64,000 bases of DNA from Bacteroidota bacterium (GTDB taxonomy: Bacteria > Bacteroidota > Bacteroidia > Chitinophagales > Chitinophagaceae), in the NCBI GenBank assembly GCA_023422565.1, contig JAFAGR010000097.1, positions 102,675 through 166,674 on the forward strand, in the 5' to 3' direction. The stretch's first letter is position 1; each line of letters starts with the position of its first letter. Both the position numbers and the translations under genes were made by a program. Shown piece after piece: positions 8,188 to 17,523 of the stretch. The notes beneath the pieces are model-generated. The model had not been told where the DNA came from. It saw nothing but the letters and a program-made list of their open reading frames with translations, and did no database searches.

Positions 8188-10119
8188 TTATTTCAATATC
8201 TTTTTTACTAAAACATTTCCGCGGTTTGATCGTGCGCGGAGATAGTAAACTCCTCTTGCGAGGTTGTTCATGTTGAATTGAAAATAAGCTGTGCTGTCCG
8301 CAAGTGGCTGTGTGTTCTTCCAGATCAATTGGCCTACAGAATTATACAAAGTAAGTTGAACGCTTTCTCCCGCGATATCGTGAAGAAATATCGATACGGG
8401 CGCCGTGGCGGGATTCGGGTACACATCAATACCCGCGATGCCCGTGCCTGCATAAGGAATTTTTTCTGATGTGTTATTCCGCGAGATCAGCCAGTACTCA
8501 GGATCTACAATTACCGTATCCGGAATAAACCCAAGGTTTACGCGAAAGGATTGGTTGTTGGTGATTGCATCAACCCGCACTATTTTTTCTTGAAAACTAT
8601 TTTTAAAAAGCAAGGGAACCGGCATCTCGAAAAATGAAACCGAGGGATGAGATGTGGTTTGCGATAATTTGATCTCCACCAAACTCGCTCCGATGGGCGT
8701 CCAATCTACATGGTATGACGGATATCCTTCACCCTCATACCATTGCTGAAAAAATGTTCCAAGATCCTGCCCGCTCGCCGCTTCAAGATGCGCGCGCAAA
8801 TTTGGCGTTCGTGCAAATCCGTATTTTAGCGCAGGGTCGTTCAGGTAGTTTCTTATTCCTTCAAAGAAAACTTCCTCCCCTAATTTAAACCGCAACATAT
8901 ACACCAGGTGTGAACCCTTGTTGTATGAAAGGCGGCCGCTAAAGATCCGGCCCACATCAGTTGTATCATCAACCTTCAACTTACCGCCGGGCTGTGAAGT
9001 AATATCGTTCACCACAGCCCTACGGTTAGGGATAGAGGAAGCAGGATAAGCCTTCTCCATGTAATAAGCGGCAAAGTGAGTGGCAAAGCCCTCGTTCAGC
9101 CAGATGTCCGACCACGACCCGGTTGTAACCATATCCCCAAACCATTGATGGGCCAGTTCGTGTGCCATCAGGCGCTCATCGGGCACCACTATAAATGAAT
9201 TGGTTTGATGCTCCATTCCGCCGCCCCAGCCAAACTGCGTGTGGCCGTACTTTTCATTGATGAACGGATATGGCGCGATGGAATCATGAAAGAGTTTCAA
9301 CTGATCGAGTACCGGTTGCAAATTGGTTTGAAAGAGCGTTTCGCTCTCGGGGTAGCAATAGGTTACCATGGGAAGATCTACGCTGCCTAATTGAACGCTG
9401 TTCTCAAACACTACATAATTGGTGACCGCGAAGGCAACGAGATAGCTTGCAATAGGATACCGGTGCTTCCACTCCGTTTGCATCATGTTGCCCGGGAGGC
9501 TCACTTCTCTTTGCAACATTCCATTTGACGAGGCTTTGTAGATATCGGGATGTATCAATGTAATATCTATCGAATCGGCTTTATCATCCAACCCGTTTTT
9601 GCATGGCCACCAATCCATAGAACCATAAGGCTCACTCAAACTCCACAGCACCGGCGTGCCGCTATGGCTGCTCTGAATAAAGGAACCGAAACCTGTTGTA
9701 GGTGGAATGCCGCCGTAAAAAATTCTTACCGAATCAAAAGCACCCGCATTAAGTGGCGATGCAAGTTGGATCTCCACCGCGCTGTCTGGCCTTGAAAAAC
9801 TTAGATGCAGGTTCCCCCGTTTCACCGAGTCAATAACAAGGTCATCAACAAGATCAAGAATAACAGTTGACAAGCTTTGCCTTGCCTTAAAATGTACAGC
9901 CACAGATCCGTCGATCCGCCTCACCGAAGGGTCAACCCGCCACTCGCAGTTATAATAATGCACGTCGATCTCTTCGCTGGCGGCTGTTCGGGCCATGTTA
10001 AAAAAATGGGCGGCCCTGGCTCCTTCAATCTGCGAGATGTTGAAACTCTGCTTACAATCAATCGATTGTGCAAAAATATCTGTGGAAAAAAGAAGAGTAA
10101 ATAGGCACAATATGCGCAT
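8188..10119 (-). CDS. Secreted M1 aminopeptidase with T9SS sorting domain
   Basis: A 643-residue M1 metallopeptidase. Signal peptide about 1-17 (MRILCLFTLLFSTDIFAQ), a beta-rich N-terminal domain, then GGGMEHQTNSF (the GAMEN-type exopeptidase motif altered to GGGMEH) and HELAHQWFGD near residue 320 with a downstream NEGFA Glu ligand. The last 80 residues (from about GIDVYPNPATAPVSI) are a type A type IX secretion sorting domain, so the protein is exported across the outer membrane. I chose the start at 10119 because it opens a proper signal peptide; the frame stays open upstream with in-frame ATGs at 10176 and 10230. Confidence 0.88.
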   Translation of the reverse strand: MRILCLFTLLFSTDIFAQSIDCKQSFNISQIEGARAAHFFNMARTAASEEIDVHYYNCEWRVDPSVRRIDGSVAVHFKARQSLSTVILDLVDDLVIDSVKRGNLHLSFSRPDSAVEIQLASPLNAGAFDSVRIFYGGIPPTTGFGSFIQSSHSGTPVLWSLSEPYGSMDWWPCKNGLDDKADSIDITLIHPDIYKASSNGMLQREVSLPGNMMQTEWKHRYPIASYLVAFAVTNYVVFENSVQLGSVDLPMVTYCYPESETLFQTNLQPVLDQLKLFHDSIAPYPFINEKYGHTQFGWGGGMEHQTNSFIVVPDERLMAHELAHQWFGDMVTTGSWSDIWLNEGFATHFAAYYMEKAYPASSIPNRRAVVNDITSQPGGKLKVDDTTDVGRIFSGRLSYNKGSHLVYMLRFKLGEEVFFEGIRNYLNDPALKYGFARTPNLRAHLEAASGQDLGTFFQQWYEGEGYPSYHVDWTPIGASLVEIKLSQTTSHPSVSFFEMPVPLLFKNSFQEKIVRVDAITNNQSFRVNLGFIPDTVIVDPEYWLISRNNTSEKIPYAGTGIAGIDVYPNPATAPVSIFLHDIAGESVQLTLYNSVGQLIWKNTQPLADSTAYFQFNMNNLARGVYYLRARSNRGNVLVKKILK

Positions 10120-10244
10120 TTGCAGAAGGGGATTTAATAGTAATTTCGGCAATAATTTTTTAAGAAGCTCGTTCATAAGATTGCTTTTTGCATGCAAAAG
10201 CTGTTTTTGAACCCGACAAACTTCATTCAATATCCTTAAAACCG

Positions 10245-11075
10245 ATGAAAGTATTTATTGCTTCCATAGTTGCATTATTGTCTTCCTTCAGCGGATCTGC
10301 AAATTCCCTTTCCCCATTAAACGACAGCACTAAAAATTTAGCTTCCTTATCAAATGGAAAATGTATTGAAATATATGAGGCGAATGTGGTGTTTCCCGAA
10401 ATTTTGCAGAGCTATGAGGAAGCAACTATTGAATACATCGAAAAATTTTCCGTGTCTCGCCGGGATTATCTCATCCGGATGTATAACAAGAGCAAAAAGT
10501 ATTTTGGAAAAATCAACCTGATATTTAAGAAGTATAATATTCCAAAAGAGTTTTGTGTGTTGATAGCGCTCGAAAGTGCATTCAATGCAAACGCGATCTC
10601 TTCTGCGGGCGCGGTTGGCTACTGGCAGTTCATGGAAGATGTGGCAAAAGAATACGGCCTGCGCACGCTCGCCTTAAAAGACCTTAAAAAACCGGCGCCA
10701 AAACCGGTAAAGGGAAAACCCATTCCCGTTGACGACCGGAAAAATTTTCTAAAATCTACTCATGCGGCGGGACGCTACTTAAAAGACCGTGCACGTAATC
10801 TTAACAACGACTGGTTATTGATAGCCGCCAGCTACAACTGGGGCGTGGGCAATGTATGGAACTGCCTTCAGCGGACGGGAAAACAAAATGCAGATTTTTG
10901 GGACATCAAAAAATACCTTCCGGCCGAAACGAGATCTTATGTGATGAACTTCATCGCCATGAACGTTATTTTTCATAACTACGATAAATTTCTCCGCAAA
11001 GAACTGCGCTTCCGCGACAAAATAATTGAGGTGCCTGATCTTACAAGATCTACCGCGATGATGGACGCGAGGTAA
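10245..11075 (+). CDS. Lytic transglycosylase, SLT domain
   Basis: A 276-residue exported protein. A signal peptide (about 1-19) is followed by a goose-type lysozyme/SLT domain. ALESAFNANAISSAGAVGYW contains the catalytic Glu of the ES motif and the typical SAGAVGYWQFM segment of the MltD group; AASYNWGVGNV is the downstream conserved motif. There are no LysM repeats, unlike full-length MltD, so it is a compact form. It should cut glycan strands to 1,6-anhydro ends. It is divergent from the M1/GH25 pair, which puts two peptidoglycan-cutting enzymes within 3 kb. Confidence 0.87.
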   Translation: MKVFIASIVALLSSFSGSANSLSPLNDSTKNLASLSNGKCIEIYEANVVFPEILQSYEEATIEYIEKFSVSRRDYLIRMYNKSKKYFGKINLIFKKYNIPKEFCVLIALESAFNANAISSAGAVGYWQFMEDVAKEYGLRTLALKDLKKPAPKPVKGKPIPVDDRKNFLKSTHAAGRYLKDRARNLNNDWLLIAASYNWGVGNVWNCLQRTGKQNADFWDIKKYLPAETRSYVMNFIAMNVIFHNYDKFLRKELRFRDKIIEVPDLTRSTAMMDAR

Positions 11076-11096
11076 ACTCTGCAGCCGGTATTCATT

Positions 11097-11104
11097 TAAC
11101 TTTG
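11097..11104 (+). promoter_or_regulatory. -7 box of the radical SAM gene
   Basis: TAACTTTG is a full match to TAnnTTTG, ending 4 bp before the ATG at 11109. No TTTG stands at the usual -33 distance. The transcript would have almost no leader. Confidence 0.4.
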
Positions 11105-11108
11105 TGAG

Positions 11109-12137
11109 ATGCCGGCATTTCATCTCCAGGATAGTTTAAACCTTTTCAGCAAGCTCACTCCCAGGCGGCTTTGGAATGCGGCGAAAGTGTATGGCAGCTT
11201 TTCCCTGAGCCGGTTTACAGGAAAACCCGTGCAATGGGGCCTTCCCGTTTCGATCTCTTTTGAGCCCACAACCAGTTGTAATCTTCGCTGCCCTGAATGC
11301 CCAAGCGGCCTGAGAGCTTTCACCCGGCCGACGGGAATGCTCAACCCAAAATTTTTTGAGAAGACTATTGACGAGATCTATCGCGAAGTGCTGTATCTCA
11401 TTTTCTATTTCCAGGGTGAACCTTATCTGAATCCGCAGTTCTTAGACATGGTCCGCTATGCTTCTTCCAAAAAAATTTACACGGCCACATCCACTAATGC
11501 CCACTACCTAACGGATACGGCTGCACGAAAAACTGTGGAGAGCGGGCTCGACCGCCTTATCATATCCGTTGACGGCACCACGCAGGAAGTGTATCAACAA
11601 TACCGCGTGGGCGGGAAGCTGGAAAAGGTTCTGGCCGGCGCGGCTAATGTGGTGAAATGGAAGAAGGCGCTGAAGAGCAAAACCCCATTTATCATCTTCC
11701 AATTCCTGGTGGTTAAACCCAACGAACATCAGGTTGAGGACATTAAGAAGCTCGGGGCGGAGATCGGTGTTGACCAGGTGCGATTTAAAACCGCGCAGGT
11801 TTATGATTACACCAATGATCCCAATAACCTTATTCCGGAGCAGGAAGCATTCAGCCGTTACAAGAAAAATGGCGATGGTACATATATTGCAAAGAACAAA
11901 CTGGCTGATCATTGTTGGAAGTTGTGGCACGCCAATGTGATCACCTTCGACGGCCTCGTGGTTCCCTGTTGTTTTGATAAGGACGCGCAACACCGGCTTG
12001 GGGATCTTAAGAAGTCTTCTTTCCGGGAAGTGTGGAATAGCAAGGATTACAGGGAATTCAGGAAAAAACTCATGAGCGGGCGAAAGGAGATTGATATATG
12101 CGCCAATTGCAGCGAAGGGGTTTCAGTATGGAAATAA
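11109..12137 (+). CDS. Radical SAM/SPASM domain protein
   Basis: A 342-residue radical SAM enzyme. The [4Fe-4S] motif is C57/C61/C64 in TSCNLRCPECPSG; later strands (LIFYFQGEP, RLIISVDG) fit the partial TIM barrel. The C-terminal SPASM/twitch region has further Cys residues (the CW near 269, VPCCFD, ICANCS) that could bind auxiliary clusters. The family includes peptide-modifying and anaerobic sulfatase-maturing enzymes, but no precursor peptide or sulfatase gene is next to it, so the substrate is unknown. It lies 16 bp upstream of the AI-2E-type permease gene. Confidence 0.85.
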   Translation: MPAFHLQDSLNLFSKLTPRRLWNAAKVYGSFSLSRFTGKPVQWGLPVSISFEPTTSCNLRCPECPSGLRAFTRPTGMLNPKFFEKTIDEIYREVLYLIFYFQGEPYLNPQFLDMVRYASSKKIYTATSTNAHYLTDTAARKTVESGLDRLIISVDGTTQEVYQQYRVGGKLEKVLAGAANVVKWKKALKSKTPFIIFQFLVVKPNEHQVEDIKKLGAEIGVDQVRFKTAQVYDYTNDPNNLIPEQEAFSRYKKNGDGTYIAKNKLADHCWKLWHANVITFDGLVVPCCFDKDAQHRLGDLKKSSFREVWNSKDYREFRKKLMSGRKEIDICANCSEGVSVWK

Positions 12138-12152
12138 GCATAAACTTCATTA

Positions 12153-13178
12153 ATGGAAAACGCGATCTTCAATGACAGGCTGCGGCAAGTACTGCTGCTC
12201 GCGCTGATCATTTTTATCCTTTTCATACTGATCGGAAACCTCTACTTTCTGCTTCCCGGAATTCTCGGAGGGATCACGCTTTACATACTTGGAAGAAACA
12301 TGTACTTCCGCCTCGTGTTCATGAGGAAATGGAGCAAAACCTGGACGGCCCTTTTATTCATACTCATCTTTCTCATTATTGTTGCTATCCCAATTTACAT
12401 AAGTGTTGAACTGGTTACTCCCAAAATAAATTCGCTGCTTAAAAACCAGGACAAGGTGATGGCGGCCCTGCATACTTTTTCCGACCGAGTGTTTAAACTG
12501 ACGGGCTTTAAACTACTGGAGGAAGAAAATGTAAAAAACATTTCAGACAAGATCAGCGCTATGGTACCGCGGCTGATCAACAGTACGGCAAACATTCTCA
12601 CCAACCTTATCATGATGTTCTTCCTGTTGTACTATATGCTGGTGAACGGAAGACAGGTGGAGCGTTACCTGCAAAGGATCATTCCGCTGGAACGGGCAAA
12701 TGTGGACAAACTTGCCTCAGAAACAAAAACGCTCATCCGTGCAAATGCACTCGGTATTCCGATAATCTGTTTGATACAGGGCATTGCAGCAACGCTTGGC
12801 TATTGGATCTTTGGTGTGGAAGACTGGGAATTGTGGGGATTTGTCACCGGCGTGTTCGCATACTTCCCACTCGTGGGCACCATGATAGTATGGGTGCCGC
12901 TGGTTGTTTACCAGTTTTCCATGGGCGACAACCTTATGGCCACGGGCCTTACTATTTACAGCATTATCGTTACAGGCAATGTGGACTACATCACCCGCCT
13001 CTCCCTGATGAAAAAAATGGGAAACGTTCATCCTCTGATCACTGTTCTCGGAGTAATTGTCGGCCTTGGGCTCTTCGGCTTTGTGGGCCTCATTTTCGGG
13101 CCTCTCCTGGTGAGTTACTTTTTGGTGCTGGTAAAGATTTATATGAACGAATTCACCGACAGCAAGGAGCCGGAGTAG
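12153..13178 (+). CDS. AI-2E family transporter (PerM-like)
   Basis: A 341-residue polytopic membrane protein. Two N-terminal helix pairs, a central soluble region (about 95-145) and four to five C-terminal helices, with GNVHPLITVLGVIVGLGLFG near the end, are typical of the AI-2E/PerM family. Members have been linked to autoinducer-2 export, sodium/proton exchange or general permease roles; the function here is not known. It is closely spaced after the radical SAM gene and probably cotranscribed. Confidence 0.85.
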   Translation: MENAIFNDRLRQVLLLALIIFILFILIGNLYFLLPGILGGITLYILGRNMYFRLVFMRKWSKTWTALLFILIFLIIVAIPIYISVELVTPKINSLLKNQDKVMAALHTFSDRVFKLTGFKLLEEENVKNISDKISAMVPRLINSTANILTNLIMMFFLLYYMLVNGRQVERYLQRIIPLERANVDKLASETKTLIRANALGIPIICLIQGIAATLGYWIFGVEDWELWGFVTGVFAYFPLVGTMIVWVPLVVYQFSMGDNLMATGLTIYSIIVTGNVDYITRLSLMKKMGNVHPLITVLGVIVGLGLFGFVGLIFGPLLVSYFLVLVKIYMNEFTDSKEPE

Positions 13179-13284
13179 GTTGTAGCTTCTTTCAGGTTTT
13201 AAGTTTTCATAGACTCCTCGCGCAAATTTTGCGGAAATGGTCAATTCTGAGTTCCCTTCACCTGAATCATGTACCCTGTACCTT

Positions 13285-13902
13285 TCACCTCGGTTTGCTC
13301 TTCATATCCTCCGGATCAAACAAAGCACTGATCGCATCAAAGCATTTAATGAAAGCTTGGCGGTCTTTGTTGCCAGGGCAGCAGTTCGCTGTTTCCCAAT
13401 AACGTGGTTCGTAATAATGAAACCACATGGCCTTTCCATCTTTTATTAAATACAATTCATAGCGAAACCCGTCATATAAGCCACAAGCTAAAGGGTATCC
13501 TTTTTCATCTAATCTTCGTTCTGAATCCAGGCAGCCATCATCTTTTGGATTAATTTCCCAAATTTTATTTTTTAAAAATTCATCTACAACTTTTTTGGCA
13601 GCCCTTTTGTCTAAACTTGTTCGTTCAAAAACGTAATGGCTTTCGCCCGGTTTAGCTGAAGTATAAAACCTCTCGACAATTTTGAACCAATCATTTTTTT
13701 CATTTGCAATTATTCCCCATTGAGCATCATAGGAGCCACCCCGTTTACTAAAAATTAATAAAAGATTTTTCTTTTTATCAAAAGGATAGGATTTTAAAAA
13801 TTTTAATGAATCAATGTGAGTCGTAAAATTTTGTGTAATTCCACGAGAAAATTTGCTTTGAGAGCAACTTGCAAATAAAAGAAGTAAGAAAATTACTCGC
13901 AT
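13285..13902 (-). CDS. Hypothetical lipoprotein
   Basis: A 205-residue protein with a lipoprotein signal ending at C13 (LLLLFASC). The remainder is charged and alpha+beta, with several aromatic residues and a Cys pair (NCC) near the C terminus. I recognise no family. The coding sequence is visibly richer in A/T than the genes on either side, and together with the next small lipoprotein it forms an AT-rich patch that could have been acquired. The 3' end overlaps a short 7-bp periodic stretch (ACC at 13273, 13280 and 13287). Confidence 0.65.
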   Translation of the reverse strand: MRVIFLLLLFASCSQSKFSRGITQNFTTHIDSLKFLKSYPFDKKKNLLLIFSKRGGSYDAQWGIIANEKNDWFKIVERFYTSAKPGESHYVFERTSLDKRAAKKVVDEFLKNKIWEINPKDDGCLDSERRLDEKGYPLACGLYDGFRYELYLIKDGKAMWFHYYEPRYWETANCCPGNKDRQAFIKCFDAISALFDPEDMKSKPR

Positions 13903-14111
13903 GGATTCCTAAGCTTTAATGTTGATTCATCAAGGTTATATTGTCTATCACATTCCGAAAAATTATCAAAAGTTAGGGTTAGCGGCCGTATTTCTTGTCT
14001 TTTTATTGATGCGTAATTTATTGCCAAAATATTACATTTTCCAGGGTGATTCTGAAAAACGGTTGTGAGGAATCTCACCGCCGGTACTGCCTCCACCGGT
14101 TGGAGAGCCGC

Positions 14112-14567
14112 TTACCGGCGGAAGGCATATTTCTCTGCAGTCATTTCCAATACCTCTCCCTGAAGAGGATAGGCTTTGTAATCCTGCGCCTTACATAAGC
14201 CTAAGTAAATTTCAGAGTTAAGTCGGGCGGCAATAAAACTTTCTATTTTATACACTTCATCCACTTTCAAAGGGATATAAACCATTGTATCCGCAGAAGT
14301 TGCGGCAATTGAATTGGTAGGCTCGGGAATTTTCAAAATTGCATTCTCCCAAACAGGGGTTCCGTATTTTTCTGCAAAAGCCTCAAGAAAGCCACTGCCA
14401 TTCCTTTTTTTGATTTCTTCGGCAACTCTCCTTATTGCCGGGTGTGTATTTTCAGGAATCCGAAGAAATTTTTCAGTGAACGACCTTCGTGCAAAATTAG
14501 GATAGGCCAATTTTTTGCATGAAAGTACCGTAACAAACAATAGTATAACACTAATTAAATTTTTCAT
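14112..14567 (-). CDS. Hypothetical lipoprotein
   Basis: A 151-residue protein with a lipoprotein signal ending at C17 (LLFVTVLSCKK). The body is a mixed soluble domain with no motif I recognise. I chose the ATG at 14567 because it gives a proper signal peptide; the frame stays open for 8 more codons upstream. It lies on the same strand as the lipoprotein at 13285-13902 with 209 bp between, in which I see no convincing gene. Confidence 0.6.
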   Translation of the reverse strand: MKNLISVILLFVTVLSCKKLAYPNFARRSFTEKFLRIPENTHPAIRRVAEEIKKRNGSGFLEAFAEKYGTPVWENAILKIPEPTNSIAATSADTMVYIPLKVDEVYKIESFIAARLNSEIYLGLCKAQDYKAYPLQGEVLEMTAEKYAFRR

Positions 14568-15086
14568 TTCGTTGCTTTGATTTGCTATCAAAGAATGACA
14601 TTATGGTGTTGCGTTGGTTGAAAAATAACAGTATTCCTTCGCACGAATCTCTTGCGTTTAAGAATTGAGTTGAAAGCAGCGTGGATGGCCAGAGAGGAAT
14701 TTATATAAAGGGATTATTGAAATTTTTAGCCTTGGTGAAATTTCAGCATCTACGGGTTTTTCAAAATGTTACAACGGGAAAAATCAGGCAATCCCACTTT
14801 TAATGTTTTTTTTCATTTATTCAACTTTTAGGTAAAACTCACGACATTGTGGGTTGAACATTCGCGAAAAATTCCACGCACGATAAAACGATAGAACACT
14901 TTACAGTTCTATCATTGGACAAAATTTTAGGAAGAATTTAAAGGAAGCTTACCCTTATTCCGCAAAAATCGTGCAAATCTCAAAAAAAATCGCCTTTTCA
15001 TTTCTTTTCCATTGCCGGAGTTTGTACTTTTACCGCTCACCGGGTTGAATAACAATATCCTTTTAAGGGATAAAAACGAATTGAAT
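14568..15086. other. Gene-free stretch upstream of rpoN
   Basis: AT-rich, 519 bp. It holds a perfect 8+8 bp inverted repeat (GATAGAAC at 14890-14897, GTTCTATC at 14906-14913, 8-bp loop) and a T-rich stretch near 14805-14825. No convincing reading frame or RNA gene is visible. TACTTTTA at about 15026-15033 is a near match to a -7 box for rpoN. Confidence 0.5.
14890..14913. repeat. Perfect inverted repeat upstream of rpoN
   Basis: GATAGAAC, 8-bp loop, GTTCTATC. No T-run follows on either strand, so it is not a standard terminator. It could be an operator dyad or an RNA hairpin about 175 bp before the rpoN start. Confidence 0.45.
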
Positions 15087-16568
15087 ATGGCCTTACACCA
15101 GAGTTTACAGCAGAAGTTATTGCAGAAATTATCACCGCAGCAAATTCAGTTGATGAAGTTGCTACAGGTGCCTACTGCTATCTTAGATGAGCGCATTAAG
15201 GAAGAGATAGAAGAAAATCCCGCTCTCGAACAAGGCGAGGAAGGCCATGACGAAGAATTTGAGCCGCAGGATGATTTTGAAAAATCGGAAGAGGAATTTG
15301 AACCCGATGGAAGCCAGGATGACTATGAGAACATCGATATAAGCGATTATGTGCACGATGGTGATGACGAGGTGGGCGACTACCGCATGCGCGATGATAA
15401 TTACCCGGAGCAGGACGATAACCGGGTTATTCCCCACAAAGTGGAAACGTCTTTCAACGAACTCATGCTGCAACAGCTTGGTTTACTGAAGATCGATGAG
15501 AAACAAAGGAAGATCGCCGTCCATATAATTGGCAGCCTTGATGAAGACGGTTACCTGCGGAGAGAGATCCCGGCCATTATTGATGACCTTGCTTTCCGTC
15601 AGAATATTGATACCAATGAGGAGGAACTTTCTGAGATCATCCTGATGATCCAGCAATTCGATCCGCCGGGCGTTGGCGCGCGCAACCTACAGGAATGCCT
15701 GCTTTTGCAACTGGAAAGAAAACCTGGAAATGACAAAACCACCCAGTTCGCCATAAAAGTGCTCGAAAAATACTTCGATGAATTCACAAAGAAGCATTAC
15801 GAAAAAATTCAGCGTGGGCTTGATCTTTCTGATGAACAACTGCGCGACATCATTGCACAGATCGTGAAACTCAACCCGAAACCCGGAGGCATTGTCGGCG
15901 ACCAGAATAAAGGAGAGAATTATGTGATCCCCGATTTCTTCATTGTAAACAATAACGGGAAGCTTGAATTAACGCTTAACAGTAAGAATGCGCCGGACCT
16001 GCGGATCAGCGAGGGCTATCGCGATATGCTTAAAGATTACGAAAAAGGGAACAAAAAAGATAAGCGCCAAAAAGAGGCCGTGCTCTTCATCAAGCAAAAG
16101 ATCGATTCTGCCAAATGGTTTATAGACGCCATCAAACAAAGGCAGAACACATTGATGAATACCATGGAAGCGATCATGAATTACCAGCACGACTTTTTCC
16201 TCACCGGTGATGAAACTGACCTTCGCCCGATGATTTTAAAAGACATCGCGGAAAAAACCAATCTCGATATTTCCACCGTAAGCCGTGTGGCAAACAGCAA
16301 ATTCGTGCAAACGGAATTTGGAAGTTATAGGCTGAAATTCTTTTTCAGTGAGCGCCTTCAAACGGATTCCGGCGAGGAAGTGAGCACGAGGGAAGTGAAA
16401 AAGATTCTTACCGACTTAATAGAAGAAGAAAGCAAGAAGCATCCATACAGCGATGAAAAACTCACTGAGCTTCTGCAGGAAAAAGGATATAATATTGCAC
16501 GAAGAACGGTGGCCAAGTACCGGGAACAACTTAATATTCCCGTGGCAAGGCTGCGTAAAATATTATGA
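15087..16568 (+). CDS. rpoN: RNA polymerase sigma-54 factor
   Basis: A 493-residue sigma-54. Region I is Gln/Leu-rich (MALHQSLQQKLLQKLSPQQI) and contacts activators. A very acidic region II (about 50-110) is followed by the core-binding domain, the HTH and the C-terminal RpoN box ARRTVAKYRE, which recognises the -24 element. I chose the ATG at 15087 because it opens the conserved region I; the open frame begins 75 bp earlier. It overlaps the downstream membrane-protein gene by 4 bp. An NtrC-type activator is encoded at 49923-51368. Confidence 0.95.
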   Translation: MALHQSLQQKLLQKLSPQQIQLMKLLQVPTAILDERIKEEIEENPALEQGEEGHDEEFEPQDDFEKSEEEFEPDGSQDDYENIDISDYVHDGDDEVGDYRMRDDNYPEQDDNRVIPHKVETSFNELMLQQLGLLKIDEKQRKIAVHIIGSLDEDGYLRREIPAIIDDLAFRQNIDTNEEELSEIILMIQQFDPPGVGARNLQECLLLQLERKPGNDKTTQFAIKVLEKYFDEFTKKHYEKIQRGLDLSDEQLRDIIAQIVKLNPKPGGIVGDQNKGENYVIPDFFIVNNNGKLELTLNSKNAPDLRISEGYRDMLKDYEKGNKKDKRQKEAVLFIKQKIDSAKWFIDAIKQRQNTLMNTMEAIMNYQHDFFLTGDETDLRPMILKDIAEKTNLDISTVSRVANSKFVQTEFGSYRLKFFFSERLQTDSGEEVSTREVKKILTDLIEEESKKHPYSDEKLTELLQEKGYNIARRTVAKYREQLNIPVARLRKIL

Positions 16569-17248
16569 TGGTGAACCAGGCCGGTTTTCGGGAAGACGTG
16601 CCCGTGAGGTATAATGATCATCCTTCATTGGGAGAAAAACTTTTCGGGCATTTATTTTCAGTGATCCTTCACCCGGTTTTTGTTCCGGTATACGTGATCG
16701 CCTTCCTGATCTACCTCCACCCGCATGCGTTCACAGGTTTTTCGGCTGAATCAAAATTCAAAACGCTCATCATCATCGCCGTTAACCTCGTTTTCTTTCC
16801 CCTGCTATCCGTTCTTTTGTTGCGTGCAGTCGGGTTCATTTCTTCCATTCACCTGATCACGCGAAAGGATCGCATCATTCCATACATAGCCGTCGGCATT
16901 TTTTATTTTTGGGCATACACGGTGTTCCGCGGACAGCCGCAGTATCCTGACCTTTTGGTATTTTTTCTTCTCGGTATTTTTCTCGCTTCCTCCGCCGGAC
17001 TTATCGCTAACATTTATTTTAAAATAAGTATGCATGCATTGGGAATGGGAGGAATGATCGGATTTTTCCTGGTGCTGTTTTCCACGCAATCTATTTTAAT
17101 GGGATGGCCACTCGCTTTGTCTGTGCTGTTGACAGGATCCGTTTGCACCGCTCGCCTGATGGTGTCCACCCATGAACCCCGCGACCTTTACATGGGCTTA
17201 TTGCTCGGCATGCTCAGCCAGTTTGTGGCAGCGATATATATTTTATGA
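16565..17248 (+). CDS. Polytopic membrane protein, PAP2-like
   Basis: A 227-residue protein with about six membrane helices. The final segment (STHEPRDLYMGLLLGMLSQF) resembles the third motif region of PAP2-type phosphatases, but the full KxxxxxxRP, PSGH and SRxxxxxHxxxD set is not present, so catalysis is doubtful. The start overlaps the rpoN stop by 4 bp, implying translational coupling; an ATG 3 bp further in is equally possible. Confidence 0.7.
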   Translation: MMVNQAGFREDVPVRYNDHPSLGEKLFGHLFSVILHPVFVPVYVIAFLIYLHPHAFTGFSAESKFKTLIIIAVNLVFFPLLSVLLLRAVGFISSIHLITRKDRIIPYIAVGIFYFWAYTVFRGQPQYPDLLVFFLLGIFLASSAGLIANIYFKISMHALGMGGMIGFFLVLFSTQSILMGWPLALSVLLTGSVCTARLMVSTHEPRDLYMGLLLGMLSQFVAAIYIL

Positions 17249-17299
17249 TGAGCCTGGGCTAATTTCAATCAAAAGATCCTCGCTTTGTTTGAGATGGGG

Positions 17300-17357
17300 C
17301 GATCCCCCCAAAAACATTTTCTATCGCTGTCATTCCCGGCAGCGCAAGGAAAATACT
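17300..17357 (+). repeat. Dispersed palindromic repeat, direct copy 1
   Basis: About 58 bp, nearly identical to 17438-17495. The core CTGTCATTCCCGGCAGCGC carries TTCC and GGAA arms able to form a short hairpin. Inverted relatives are at 17273-17297, 17369-17396 and 25957-25985. Confidence 0.7.
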
Positions 17358-17368
17358 CTATTACACAT

Positions 17369-17396
17369 GAGATCCCTCACTTTGTTCGGGATGACA
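17369..17396 (-). repeat. Dispersed palindromic repeat, inverted copy
   Basis: Its reverse complement reads TGTCATCCCGAACAAAGTGA and onward to GGGATCTC, the same family as the direct copies on either side. The alternation resembles bacterial REP/BIME mosaics. Confidence 0.6.
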
Positions 17397-17437
17397 AATT
17401 GCTTAGTTCAAAAGTCGGGGCTATCGCCTTTCCTTGC

Positions 17438-17495
17438 GATCGCCCCCAAAGGCATTTTCTATCGCTGTCATTCCGGGCAGCGCGAGGAAAATACT
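17438..17495 (+). repeat. Dispersed palindromic repeat, direct copy 2
   Basis: Matches copy 1 at all but a few positions over about 58 bp, from the G/C-rich block to GGAAAATACT. The two direct copies start 138 bp apart. Confidence 0.7.
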
Positions 17496-17523
17496 TATAT
17501 AAGAAGTGGGAAAAAGGGCTGTT

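Noticed and set aside
13893..14096. 67-residue minus-strand frame between the two AT-rich lipoproteins
   Set aside because: No signal peptide, family or promoter, and it overlaps the start of the next gene; the composition is that of non-coding sequence.
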